The notes under the pieces were generated by a model. That model was given only the letters and a program-made list of their open reading frames with translations. It did not search any database and was not told where the DNA came from. Positions 18,596 to 26,587 of a stretch of 64,000 nucleotides of DNA are shown piece by piece. Origin of the DNA: Luteolibacter luteus. GTDB taxonomy: Bacteria; Verrucomicrobiota; Verrucomicrobiia; Verrucomicrobiales; Akkermansiaceae. A program made the position numbers and the translations under genes. Where the stretch lies: assembly GCF_012913485.1 (NCBI RefSeq), contig NZ_CP051774.1, positions 6,324,001-6,388,000 on the forward strand. Reading direction: 5' to 3'. The stretch's first letter is position 1; each line of letters starts with the position of its first letter.

Positions 18596-18627
18596 CATCC
18601 CCGGCCCAGTTCTGTTAGGCCATCCTT

Positions 18628-18667
18628 TAAAAAAACAAAAGCCGTGCTCCATCCCGGGAGCACGGCT
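18628..18667 (-). terminator. Rho-independent terminator for the reverse-strand PEP-CTERM gene
   Basis: Stem GCCGTGCTCC (18641-18650) pairs perfectly with 18657-18666, and on the reverse strand it is followed by a T-rich run (18640 back to 18628). It lies 50 bp beyond the TGA that ends the PEP-CTERM tail, not directly after the earlier TAG, so transcription was organised for the full-length gene. Confidence 0.92.
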
Positions 18668-18716
18668 TTCGCGCGCAGAAGAAAAAGGATAGATCAATCG
18701 GATGACCGAACTGACC

Positions 18717-18851
18717 TCAGAAACGGCGGCGACGGAGGCCGGCGATCATCAGGCCCGCGCCTGCGATCATCAGCGTGGACGGCTCGGGGATCGGGGAAAG
18801 GTCGATCTGCAGGTGGGTGCCATTGAGCGAACCGCCATTGTTATCGAGACG
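18717..18851 (-). pseudogene. PEP-CTERM tail cut off from its gene by an in-frame TAG
   Basis: Read in the same frame as the gene at 18852-19490, the codons after its TAG continue for 44 residues, ending DLSPIPEPSTLMIAGAGLMI, AGLRRRRF and TGA (18717). That is a complete PEP-CTERM sorting signal in the expected place. The full-length gene would therefore be 18717-19490 (257 codons). The stop may be a real nonsense mutation, a sequencing error or a readthrough site; the bases around it (GGGCTCTCC TAG CGTCTC) show no shift in frame. Confidence 0.88.
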
Positions 18852-19490
18852 CTAGGAGAGCCCGGTGATGCTCTCGTCCCCTTCGGGATCGAAGGCACGC
18901 CACTCGATGAACTGGGCCACGTTATTCAGCGCTGCGGTGGACTCGTAGCTGAGGACTCCATCGGTGATGCTGTCATTGATAATGCCCAGATCGGACACCA
19001 CTTCCCATGACGCGGGCTGGCTGCCGGCCAAGCTCAGCGTATTGGTCTCATCGGTCGTCACGAAGCCGCCGCCACCGCTGTAACCGCGGCCGTCCACACG
19101 GACGTAGAGCTCTGATACGCCGATCGTGGTCGCTGGAACCGGCAAGCCGTTGCCACCGGAAGAGACAAAGCGGAAATTCAGCGTGGTGAAGGCATTCACG
19201 CCCGCAGCCACCTGCTGATAGATGTAGGTATCCGTACCATCATTGAGCGGGTAGGCGGCTGGCTGAGCCGAGATACCCGATGTGGCTCCGAGCGTGACCT
19301 CGGCATAACCAAGGATCTGGCTGATTTCCGTTTCACGGATCGGCGCATAGACCGGAAGGCCGGCGGAACCGGTGAGTCCGCCTACCGGAGCGCCCAATGC
19401 GTCGACGGCTTGGCTGAAAAAGACCGATGCGGCTTGGCTCTGGGAGACGGTTCCCAGGGCGGCGAGGAGAAGTCCAAGACTGGTTTTCAT
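18852..19490 (-). CDS. Exported protein truncated just before its PEP-CTERM signal
   Basis: The 212-residue product starts with a signal peptide (MKTSLGLLLAALGTVSQSQA) and an all-beta body with Gly/Thr/Ser-rich strands. It ends DPEGDESITGLS at a TAG, and the same frame then encodes a PEP-CTERM tail. Without that tail the protein would be secreted rather than retained by exosortase/archaeosortase-type sorting. Apart from the stop the gene looks healthy: good signal peptide, no frameshift and a strong terminator after the full-length end. The body family is not recognised. Confidence 0.8.
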   Translation of the reverse strand: MKTSLGLLLAALGTVSQSQAASVFFSQAVDALGAPVGGLTGSAGLPVYAPIRETEISQILGYAEVTLGATSGISAQPAAYPLNDGTDTYIYQQVAAGVNAFTTLNFRFVSSGGNGLPVPATTIGVSELYVRVDGRGYSGGGGFVTTDETNTLSLAGSQPASWEVVSDLGIINDSITDGVLSYESTAALNNVAQFIEWRAFDPEGDESITGLS

Positions 19491-19680
19491 GGGGTCCTAA
19501 GGGGTGGGCGGCGAGAATCTCCGCACATGCTAGATTGTCAAGAGTTCCAGACCATCGCGGCCTGTCAAATTTGTAACTGAGATAGATGAAAGATTAATCT
19601 TCGCGGAATCGAGCCGTGGTGACCGATGATCGGAAAGCCCCCGGCAAGGATGTCACCGCGGGCTCATGCAATGAAGCGGC

Positions 19681-20367
19681 CTAGCGACGGCGACGCATCA
19701 ATCCCAGAAATCCGAAGGCACCGAGCAGTGCTGCGCCCGGCTCCGGGACCGAGGAAAAGGTGATGGTATCCAGGTAGAAGTCATTCCCCGCGTCAGCGGT
19801 CCTGAGATTGAAAAGGCTGAGGTCCGCCGTGGTCGTATCCGCCTCCCAGTAGTAGGTATGCTTCACCCAGCTGCCGAAGGCCGTATAGGTCGCATTGGCG
19901 GGATTGGTCTCACCGTCCACGGTCAGGCCCTGAAGTTCCACTCCATTGATGCGGGGCGAGATGATTGCGGGACCCGTCCCGTTCTGCGCGGCGATGTAGA
20001 AGGAGAATTCGTAGATGGTGCCGATTTCCACCGTGGGCACCTGCGAGGCATTGGTGCCCCAGACTTCACCCGCAGGAATCGAGCCCGTAGGGGTGCCGAG
20101 GGTATTCGAGTGCAGGAAGTGGGTGCCGCTCTGGGGAAGCCTGCCACTGGCGCCGCTGGTGACCAGCTTGCCATTCAGGTTCGCATTCGCGTCCAGATCC
20201 GCACCGGTGAGTCCGCCGACGATGCCGTCGTACTCGGGTGCCGCGTCGAAGTAGATGCTGCTGGTCGGGACGTCATCGAAAACATCGAAGGTCTGGCTAT
20301 AGACCAGCGCCGCCTGGGCGCTACCCGCGGCAGCCGCGAGAAGGGTCGTGAGAAGGAGTGTTTTCAT
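19681..20367 (-). CDS. PEP-CTERM exported protein
   Basis: The 228-residue protein begins with a signal peptide (MKTLLLTTLLAAAAGSAQA) and its mature sequence opens ALVYSQTFDVFDD, typical of PEP-CTERM proteins with a jelly-roll fold. It ends FSSVPEPGAALLGAFGFLGL plus MRRRR, the sorting helix and basic tail. The last 45 bp and the 50 bp after the stop are near-identical to those of the next gene (20479), which shows local duplication or gene conversion of the 3' module. It is surface-sorted by inference. Confidence 0.87.
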   Translation of the reverse strand: MKTLLLTTLLAAAAGSAQAALVYSQTFDVFDDVPTSSIYFDAAPEYDGIVGGLTGADLDANANLNGKLVTSGASGRLPQSGTHFLHSNTLGTPTGSIPAGEVWGTNASQVPTVEIGTIYEFSFYIAAQNGTGPAIISPRINGVELQGLTVDGETNPANATYTAFGSWVKHTYYWEADTTTADLSLFNLRTADAGNDFYLDTITFSSVPEPGAALLGAFGFLGLMRRRR

Positions 20368-20433
20368 GGGGCAGAAGTTACTCTAACAATACAAGCGGTT
20401 TGCCATCGGACCGGATCGCCGCATGACGGAAGA

Positions 20434-20462
20434 AGCCCCCGGCAACGATGTCACCGGGGGCT
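20434..20462 (-). terminator. Hairpin terminator candidate
   Basis: A 9-bp perfect stem (AGCCCCCGG / CCGGGGGCT) lies 17 bp beyond the end of the reverse-strand cluster upstream of 20479 and is followed by TCTTCC on that strand. A degenerate copy sits at 19636-19665 after the 19681 gene. The T-run is weak, so it is a moderate candidate. Confidence 0.55.
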
Positions 20463-20478
20463 CATGCAATGAAGCGGC

Positions 20479-21213
20479 CTAGCGACGGCGACGCATCAAT
20501 CCCAGAAATCCGAAGGCACCGAGCAGCGCGGCGGCAGGTTCCGGCACGGGCGTGATCTCCGAGAAGGAGTCGATACCCATGTAAGTACCATTCTGGGGCG
20601 AGATGTCGCCGTCCGGGTCATAGGGCATGAAGCTGAGGGTCATTGACTCGGCCGTGGCGGTGAAGCTCACCGTGCGCTCTTCCCACGACAATGCCATAGA
20701 CTTGTTCGCATCGTCCCATGCCAAGGTAGTAGTGTTGGGAATCGTGGTCCCCACGAGCACGCCATCCGCATAGACGAGCCATGTTCCACCTCCATCGCGA
20801 CCGTTCGAGGTTCCCACATAGGCTTGGAAGAAGCTGAAGGAATAGTCTTCCCCCACCGTGAACCCGCTCACGGTTTGCTGGAGTCCTTCCTGGGCGGTCT
20901 GTCCGGCAGCCGTGGTGTGAGCTCCCCCGGCGAAAGAAGTCCCGGAATGGGGACTACCAAAAATGAAGCCTCCGAGATTTGGCCCTGTTCCATCGATCGT
21001 GTCGGGGCTGGCGCCTCCGGAAATCGTGGCTTCCGAGAACGCGGCTTCGAAAGGAACCGCTACCCAGCCGGCCGGAAGGGTCGCAGAGGCAACGGTGCCT
21101 TCGAGATCAGGATTCGTGAAAACGACCGCGCTGAAAGCGGGCGAAGCGATCGCGAGGGACGCGGCGAGAATCCAGCGATTCAGGCCACGAGCGGGGTGGG
21201 ACGTGTAGATCAT
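20479..21213 (-). CDS. PEP-CTERM exported protein, paralog A
   Basis: The 244-residue protein starts at the ATG at 21213, whose product has Tat/Sec-like start MIYTSHPARGLNRWILAASL, then AIASPAFSAVVFTNPDLEGT. The core contains TAQEGLQQTVSGFTVGEDYS, SFFQAYVGTSNGRDGGGTWL and a carbohydrate-binding-like beta sandwich. It ends EITPVPEPAAALLGAFGFLG and LMRRRR. It is a tandem paralog of the gene at 21280, with about two thirds of positions alike by eye. A longer frame to 21276 exists but adds an implausible N-terminus. Confidence 0.85.
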   Translation of the reverse strand: MIYTSHPARGLNRWILAASLAIASPAFSAVVFTNPDLEGTVASATLPAGWVAVPFEAAFSEATISGGASPDTIDGTGPNLGGFIFGSPHSGTSFAGGAHTTAAGQTAQEGLQQTVSGFTVGEDYSFSFFQAYVGTSNGRDGGGTWLVYADGVLVGTTIPNTTTLAWDDANKSMALSWEERTVSFTATAESMTLSFMPYDPDGDISPQNGTYMGIDSFSEITPVPEPAAALLGAFGFLGLMRRRR

Positions 21214-21279
21214 AGAAGGGTGGTCGCTGTCAGCAGCTGCACGGTGACATAAGACAAGATGCGCGGAGCGAGGCACCGC

Positions 21280-22017
21280 TCAGCGGCGGCGGCGCATCAA
21301 TCCCAGAAATCCGAAGGCACCGAGCAGCGCGGCGGCAGGTTCCGGCACGGGCGTGATCTCCGAGAAGGAGTCGATGCCCATGTAGACGCCGCCTTGGCCC
21401 GCCACATCCCCATCGCCATCGTAAGGAAGGAAGCTGAGGGTCATGGACTCGGAAGTGGCGGTGAAGGTGACAGTGCGCTCTTCCCAATTCAGGTCGGTCG
21501 CCTTGTCCGGATCATTCCAAGCCAGGGTCCTCGTGGTCGGATCTGTGGTTCCGATCAGCACGCCATCGGCATACACGCGCCAGCTTCCCTCGCTGTCCTG
21601 TCGGTTCGTGTGTCCGACGTTTGCTTGGAAGAAGCTAAAGGAGTAATCCTCCCCCACCGTGAATCCGCTCACGGTCTGCTGGAGTCCTTCCTGAAGGACC
21701 TGCGGGGTGGTAGAGCCGTGGATACCGGCAAAGAAAGTGTCTCCGGATTGCGCGGCACCGAACAAGCCCGAGCCGATGGCCGGACCATCCGCGGCGAGGA
21801 CATCGCCGGTAGAGAGCGCGGCCGTCGTTGCCAGGTTGAAGGGGGCATCGTAGGGGACGAATTCCCAACCGGTTGGAACGGCGGTTTGGGTCGCAGGAGT
21901 GCCTTCCAAAGTGGGATTCGAAAAGACGATCGCGCTGAAAGCGGGCGAAGCGATCGCGAGAGACGCAGCGAGAACCAAACGATTCAGGCCACGACCAGGG
22001 CAGGACGTGAAGTTCAT
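21280..22017 (-). CDS. PEP-CTERM exported protein, paralog B
   Basis: The 245-residue tandem paralog of 20479-21213 starts MNFTSCPGRGLNRLVLAASL and AIASPAFSAIVFSNPTLEGT. The same core is present (VLQEGLQQTVSGFTVGEDYS, SFFQANVGHTNRQDSEGSWR) and the same end, EITPVPEPAAALLGAFGFLG with LMRRRR. The start was chosen at 22017 to match the paralog and the signal peptide. Stop and start of the pair are 66 bp apart, so they are probably co-transcribed in the order B, A and perhaps on to 19681. Confidence 0.85.
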   Translation of the reverse strand: MNFTSCPGRGLNRLVLAASLAIASPAFSAIVFSNPTLEGTPATQTAVPTGWEFVPYDAPFNLATTAALSTGDVLAADGPAIGSGLFGAAQSGDTFFAGIHGSTTPQVLQEGLQQTVSGFTVGEDYSFSFFQANVGHTNRQDSEGSWRVYADGVLIGTTDPTTRTLAWNDPDKATDLNWEERTVTFTATSESMTLSFLPYDGDGDVAGQGGVYMGIDSFSEITPVPEPAAALLGAFGFLGLMRRRR

Positions 22018-22342
22018 GTAAGGGGTGGGAATTGTCAGGGTGAAGAGCGGAGCAGCGTTGCGAACTACCCCGTCGATGCCCGCACCTAACAGTCCCCTAA
22101 CATTCCAACAACCCGAAATATTGCGGAGCCCGTAGTTTTGCAAACTTTGCAGGGTCGTGTGTTTGAAGCATCACGAAATGCAAACTGCACCATCTAACAA
22201 GCCATTCATTTAAAACACTCTAACAATGTCATTTCCCATGAGAGAAGATGATCGCGGCGCTTCCGTTAGATGAGCGCGACCGATGCCTGTGGCGTTTTTT
22301 TCACCCGGGAGTGCAGGTGCCGCCGCGGGGAGCCGGGATCGG
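22018..22342. promoter_or_regulatory. AT-richer intergenic region with a repeated TGCAAACT motif
   Basis: No gene is seen. The likely promoter of the PEP-CTERM group lies here. Two related sites, TTTGCAAACTTTGCA (22137) and ATGCAAACTGCA (22178), and two copies of CTAACAAT/CTAACAAG (22193, 22219) stand out as candidate protein-binding sequences. Confidence 0.3.
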
Positions 22343-22651
22343 TCAGTCCGGCACCGGGATTGCCCAGGTATCCATCTCCACGATCTGGCGCTTCAGCCTC
22401 GCGCATGAAGGCCGCCTCGCCTCGATGGGCTCCGGGAGGATCGCGACACCATGGATCTCCCCGAAGCGGAAGAGCTGCCAGCCCCCCTGCTCGCCCAATT
22501 GCCAGGCCAGCAGCATGAAGGCTCCATAGCGGCCGCCGCGCCCGAGAATCCGCGGCTCGGCTTTCACCACCGCGCCGCGATACCTGAACTCGATGACGCG
22601 CCTCAGGAGGATGGCGTCCCGCAACTGCTGAAGAGACGGTTTCGAGCGCAT
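22343..22651 (-). CDS. WYL-like domain protein (small)
   Basis: The 102-residue product MRSKPSLQQLRDAILLRRVI continues EFRYRGAVVKAEPRILGR, then LLAWQLGEQGGWQLFRFGEI and HGVAILPEPIEARRP. The order of a short helix, FRYRG strand, EP-x-x-LG, W-x-LF-R resembles an isolated WYL sensor domain without a DNA-binding part, seen in databases as a stand-alone family. The start at 22651 is the first with sensible sequence; a frame open to 22813 adds 54 low-complexity residues. It is probably regulatory or ligand-binding, with no partner visible. Confidence 0.6.
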   Translation of the reverse strand: MRSKPSLQQLRDAILLRRVIEFRYRGAVVKAEPRILGRGGRYGAFMLLAWQLGEQGGWQLFRFGEIHGVAILPEPIEARRPSCARLKRQIVEMDTWAIPVPD

Positions 22652-22964
22652 TACCGAATCATCAGAAGAAGGGCCGCCGCGAGAAGCGTCACCGTAACCA
22701 GCAAAACCCCGATTTCCCAGCGAAGGGAAGCGAGGCGTTTCCGAAAGCAGGAGCGAGTCGGCATGATCATTGGAAGCTGATGTGCCGGGTGAATGCAGGG
22801 GTAAAAAATACACAGAAGACGCCGCCAGTCTAGAGAGCGCTTCTAAGATTTTTTATACCGGGGACTAGTTCTTCTCGCTAGACGCCGCGGCGGGTATCGG
22901 AGGGGGCTCGCCCCTCCTCGCGAAGCCCGGGAGATGCCGCAAATCCGGGACACTCCCCTCCCCG

Positions 22965-23140
22965 TGCTCCGCAGGAGCGGCCAGGATAAGATGTAGCGGC
23001 GGTCTATGACCGTCGGTGATTGGCGGCACGGGCCGCATCGATCGATCCACCCATCACGCTCCTCCGGAGCGGTCCGAAAGAAAATGTAGCGGCGCTCTAT
23101 GAGCGTCGGAAGATCGCGGCATCACGCCGCCTCGAGGGAT
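22965..23140 (+). repeat. R2 array, 2 units (forward)
   Basis: Forward units at 22965 and 23057 form the left side of the repeat block 22965-23904. The 22652-22964 stretch holds no supported gene. Confidence 0.94.
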
Positions 23141-23245
23141 CATCACCGCACCGATCAATCGCCGATTCCCTAACAAAACCAACCCGCCCACGCCACCGGT
23201 TGCGGATGGCCCCCAAGCCCAATAGCCTGGCACATCGCGAATCGA

Positions 23246-23537
23246 TTGCCCGGAGGGCATCCAGCCAATAGCCGGTGGTCGAGCGCAGCGACAACCACCG
23301 GTACGACGAGAGGTATATCGAACCCCGGAAGGGGTTCCGGCGCGCGGGAAGTCACCTCAAGATCCGCCTTCTGCACCTACCCCGAAGGCTCCTTCGGCAT
23401 CACGGATTCCACGAATTTCATCCGGGCATCGGGGCACATCGCTGGAACCCCGTTCGGGGTTCATTTCATGCGGCATGCCTACCGGTGGTTTTCGCTGCGC
23501 TCGACCACCGGCTATTGGCTGTTGCCCCTTCGGGGCA
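23246..23537 (-). repeat. R1 REPIN-like element, copy 9 (reverse)
   Basis: Full copy with one arm mutated (GCGACAACCACC). It is preceded by an 80-bp linker (CTAACAAAACCAACCCGCCC, through GGCACATCGCGAATCG) that recurs before the half copy at 23846. Confidence 0.95.
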
Positions 23538-23571
23538 CGAGAACGCAAGCGTGTGCCGGGGTGTTGGAAGA

Positions 23572-23662
23572 AGGTAGGGACAAGAGCGCCGCTTGTCCGG
23601 GAGCGGTGCCTTGTTGTTAGGGCGCTCCCGCGGTCGGTCGGGGGCGTCCGACCCCACCTTCA
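23572..23662 (+). repeat. R3 unit, long form
   Basis: Forward R3 (GAAGGTAGGGACAAGAGCGC) followed by GCGGTCGGTCGGGGGCGTCC and closed by GACCCCACCTTC, so the whole 90-bp unit is itself an inverted repeat. Confidence 0.88.
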
Positions 23663-23728
23663 AAGTCAGGGAAACATGTAGCGGCGCTCTATGAGCGTCG
23701 GATTTTCGCGGCACGGGCCGCATCGATG
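23663..23728 (+). repeat. R2 unit, 5'-truncated (forward)
   Basis: The unit lacks the usual GCTCCGCAGGAGC head and starts at GTCAGGGAAACATGTAGCGG, directly joined to the R3 unit. Confidence 0.88.
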
Positions 23729-23845
23729 GATCATCACCGCACCGACAACCGCACCGATCAATCCCCGATTCCCTAACCAACCAACCCGCCCACGCCACCG
23801 GTTGCGGATGGCCCCCAAGCCCAATTGCCCGGCACATCGCGAATC

Positions 23846-23904
23846 GATTGCCCGGAGGGCATCCAGCCAATAGCCGGTGGTCGAGCGCAGCGAAAACCAC
23901 CGGT
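23846..23904 (-). repeat. R1 half element (single REP arm)
   Basis: Only the left REP arm is present (ATTGCCCGGAGGGC to ACCACCGG). The sequence changes abruptly after it to AT-rich DNA, so the lower-GC islet 23905-25985 is inserted next to, or replaces, the rest of this R1. Confidence 0.9.
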
Positions 23905-23991
23905 AAGCATGCCGCACGAAATTCCGATTAGAACGCGGCAATAGTCCAGATTTTAGATCAATAATTACCCAAAAGTCCGACTTTCTTGCTT

Positions 23992-24005
23992 TTTTACTTG
24001 TAAAA
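23992..24005. promoter_or_regulatory. Palindromic operator candidate TTTTACTTGTAAAA
   Basis: A perfect 6-bp inverted repeat with a 2-bp centre lies 29 bp before the first islet gene, in AT-rich DNA. AAGG at 24021 sits nine bases from that ATG and is the likely ribosome site. The XRE protein encoded downstream is the natural candidate to bind here (autoregulation, inferred). Confidence 0.5.
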
Positions 24006-24033
24006 GTACCTCAAAAAAATAAGGTCCTGTTCC

Positions 24034-24711
24034 ATGCTTGAACGTCCACTAGAGCAAGTCCTACTAGACGCGGTGACAATCGCTTTTCCCCTCGGAGCGA
24101 TTAGCGAGCTCACTAGGAAACTGGGTGCCAGCTACCGCCAGTCGGTGGAGGCGTTTAATGATGATCCCCGCATCCGCCAGAAAGACCGGAAAGTGCTGAC
24201 CGGGCATTTGAGGTTTGCCCTCATCAACAACGACCTTGTGGAATTCGCGGCTCAGTATCCCGATTACATGAGGTGCGCTGAAAAGATGGAGGGAGAGGAA
24301 GGCGAAAACAACCATGTGGAACTGATCGTCGGAGACTTCCTCGTGACTCACCATCACCACACCAAATCTGACGCTATGCCTGATGATTTCGTGAATCTTG
24401 GCTCCGGCTACTTCCAGAATAATTCCAAGGTCAACGAATACTTCGACGGCGAGTGGTTTACCGAAAAGAGGATCGTCAGCGAACCGCGGGACCACCTTCT
24501 GAACATGCTGATCCTCCACGAAAAAAGTCCCGAAGGATTGCACCAGATTGGAAACATCGAATTCGTGTTTCCGAGGAAGAGCAAGAAGTTCATCTCCCTT
24601 GGCGTCTCGGACCTCACACAAAGGCAAACCGAAATCATGGACTTGGATTCTGACGATCTACTAGAATTCAAGCGCAGGACGGCGGAAGAGATCCGTCGAT
24701 ACATCGCATGA
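24034..24711 (+). CDS. Unknown protein, first gene of XRE-ImmA/IrrE pair
   Basis: The 225-residue soluble protein is not recognised. It begins MLERPLEQVLLDAVTIAFPL, has an acidic middle, a striking VGDFLVTHHHHTKS segment (four consecutive His at about 109-112), then SEPRDHLLNMLILHEKSPEG and a mixed-charge C-terminal helix. Its stop overlaps the next start by ATGA, so the pair is translationally coupled. Codons and base composition are visibly AT-richer than the neighbours, indicating horizontal gain. The layout (small unknown protein, then XRE plus COG2856 protease) resembles toxin-antitoxin or stress-switch pairs; which partner is toxic cannot be told from sequence. Confidence 0.7.
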   Translation: MLERPLEQVLLDAVTIAFPLGAISELTRKLGASYRQSVEAFNDDPRIRQKDRKVLTGHLRFALINNDLVEFAAQYPDYMRCAEKMEGEEGENNHVELIVGDFLVTHHHHTKSDAMPDDFVNLGSGYFQNNSKVNEYFDGEWFTEKRIVSEPRDHLLNMLILHEKSPEGLHQIGNIEFVFPRKSKKFISLGVSDLTQRQTEIMDLDSDDLLEFKRRTAEEIRRYIA

Positions 24712-25904
24712 GGGTAGGCGTAGACAATTTTGACCCAACGAGACTAGAGCAAGCATTGGATTTTCAACTGAAGACCAAAGCTTCGCTAGCGAAGGATATT
24801 GGCAAAACTCCAGATGCAATTACTTCCTACTTGAAGGGCAAGCGTAAGCCGAGCCCGGAAACTTTTGAGAAGATCGCCTTTGCTCTGAACCTGCCAAAAA
24901 AGTTCTTTCTGACCCCTTCTGATGTCGTCGGCTTCCACGACCTGCTGAAACAGTGGCGCTCCAACTCATCCAAGAAGAAAGCCGATACCAAACGAGGTGA
25001 GGTTGTCCTTTCTTGGATCCTAGAAGCTCATAGATCATTTGATAGAGTCTTTGAGCTTCCGAGCTTCCAACTGGGAGCCGAGATCGATACATGGAATATC
25101 CCGAGCGACATCAGCCAGATTACAGTGGATGTAGTCGAGGACGCCGCTCTTCGCCTGCGCGACTGTTGGGATCTAGGCAAGAATCCAATCCGAAACCTTT
25201 TGCGGACGGCCGAGAAAGCTGGCATAGCTGTTGGGCGATTCAACCTCAACGTTCCTGATCTGGATGCAGTCTCGACTTACCACGAGGGCCGCCCTTACAT
25301 TCTGTTGAACTCTTTCAAGCAGTCTGGATGTCGGGCCCGGTTCGATCTGGCGCATGAGATCGGTCACATGATTCTGCACCGCCATGTGGACAAGGAGTGC
25401 ATCTCCGGAAGTGATGGAAAGGCGATTTACCAAAAGCTTGAAGAACAAGCACATTGGTTTGCCGGTGCCTTGCTTCTACCAGCTGACCGATTTGCAAGCG
25501 ACTTCTGGGCTCCTACGTTCCAGTGCTTTGTCGACCTGAAAGAAAAATGGAAGGTTTCGATACAAGCGATGATTAGACGAGGTCTTACTTTGCAGCTGCT
25601 TACGAAGAGTCAGTACAACTGGCTCAACATAGCGATCAGCAAAAAGAAGGCGCGCCAGGTCGAACCGCTGGATGACAAGATCCTTCCCGAGCGCATCCGA
25701 CTGTTTCCTAAATGCTTCGAGCGATACGAAGAAGACTTCGGATCGCAAGCCATGCCGCACCTTCTAGAGCGACTGCCCTTTTCCACAGCCGTACTTACTG
25801 AACTATTTCAACTCGACCGAGCTGATGTTGAACGATTCCTTACGGGACGGGGCAGAGAGACGGACAACCTCGTTCACTTCGACTTCAAACGAAAAGAAAC
25901 CTGA
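24708..25904 (+). CDS. XRE-HTH / ImmA-IrrE family metallo-endopeptidase
   Basis: The 398-residue protein has an N-terminal XRE helix-turn-helix (TKASLAKDIGKTPDAITSYL, then KGKRKPSPETFEKIAFALNL) and a central COG2856 zinc-protease domain. The latter shows the gluzincin motif LAHEIGHMILH (about 218-228) and the downstream glutamate helix LEEQAHWFAGALLLPADRF. A C-terminal part of about 120 residues is extra. Family knowledge: these proteins cleave or sense a partner regulator, as in IrrE-DdrO and ImmA-ImmR, and occur in toxin-antitoxin-like pairs. The overlap with the upstream gene ties the two functionally. All catalytic residues look intact. Confidence 0.88.
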   Translation: MRVGVDNFDPTRLEQALDFQLKTKASLAKDIGKTPDAITSYLKGKRKPSPETFEKIAFALNLPKKFFLTPSDVVGFHDLLKQWRSNSSKKKADTKRGEVVLSWILEAHRSFDRVFELPSFQLGAEIDTWNIPSDISQITVDVVEDAALRLRDCWDLGKNPIRNLLRTAEKAGIAVGRFNLNVPDLDAVSTYHEGRPYILLNSFKQSGCRARFDLAHEIGHMILHRHVDKECISGSDGKAIYQKLEEQAHWFAGALLLPADRFASDFWAPTFQCFVDLKEKWKVSIQAMIRRGLTLQLLTKSQYNWLNIAISKKKARQVEPLDDKILPERIRLFPKCFERYEEDFGSQAMPHLLERLPFSTAVLTELFQLDRADVERFLTGRGRETDNLVHFDFKRKET

Positions 25905-26021
25905 TTGGCTTCGACTCTTCTGATTCTAGAGGAGAGAAGAAAGACTGCGGCTCAGAGAAGCAACAGCACCAGCTGCTAGAGGCTGCGCTTTTGCGGGGAT
26001 CGTTGAACTCACCATCCCCCG

Positions 26022-26122
26022 TTTGCCCCTTCAGGGCACCAATGTATGCCGGGTTCTTCCCGGGGCTGCGCGCGTGCCGCGCTTACCCCGGGCTATCGAC
26101 GTTTGCCCCTTTGGGGCATTAG
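26022..26122. repeat. Palindrome-rich intergenic repeat beside the islet
   Basis: Two GTTTGCCCC-TT-GGGGCA type hairpins (about 26022 and 26103) flank GTTCTTCCCGGGGCTGCGCG and CGTGCCGCGCTTACCCCGGG. It marks the right boundary of the low-GC islet. Confidence 0.6.
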
Positions 26123-26149
26123 ACGGCAGGCGGATACAGGACATTGGAA

Positions 26150-26243
26150 AAAGGTAGGGACAAGTGCCTCGCTTGTTCGCGAACGGTCCCTTGTCATCAC
26201 GCCGCACCGCGGTCGGCCGGGGGCGTCCGACCCTACCTCTGAC
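26150..26243 (+). repeat. R3 unit, long form
   Basis: Forward R3 with the GCGGTCGGCCGGGGGCGTCC extension, closed by GACCCTACCTCTGA. Confidence 0.87.
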
Positions 26244-26261
26244 GGGCGTGGCGGGAATCAA

Positions 26262-26489
26262 TCGATGCGGCCGATGCCGCGATCTTCCGACGCTCATAGA
26301 GCGCCGCTACATTTTACCCTGACCGCTCCTGCGGAGCCCAGTTCGCGCGCCATCGACTCTGCGACTTCTGCGCCTCTTCGCGACTGCCCCCATCGTCCTC
26401 ATATCCGGCATCCCCCGATGCGGCCGATGCCGCCAATCACCGACGGTCATAGACCGCCGCTACATTTTATCCTGACCGCTCCTGCGGAG
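26262..26489 (-). repeat. R2 array, 2 separated units (reverse)
   Basis: Reverse units at 26262-26336 and 26413-26489. No gene is supported in 25905-26587. Confidence 0.93.
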
Positions 26490-26587
26490 CATGGGAGGGA
26501 GTGCCGTGGTAGGCATCTATCCCTTCATCCCCCGCCCCGCGAGCGCAGTTCGTTTGATGGGTGATGATTCGCGCAACGCGCGCCCCC

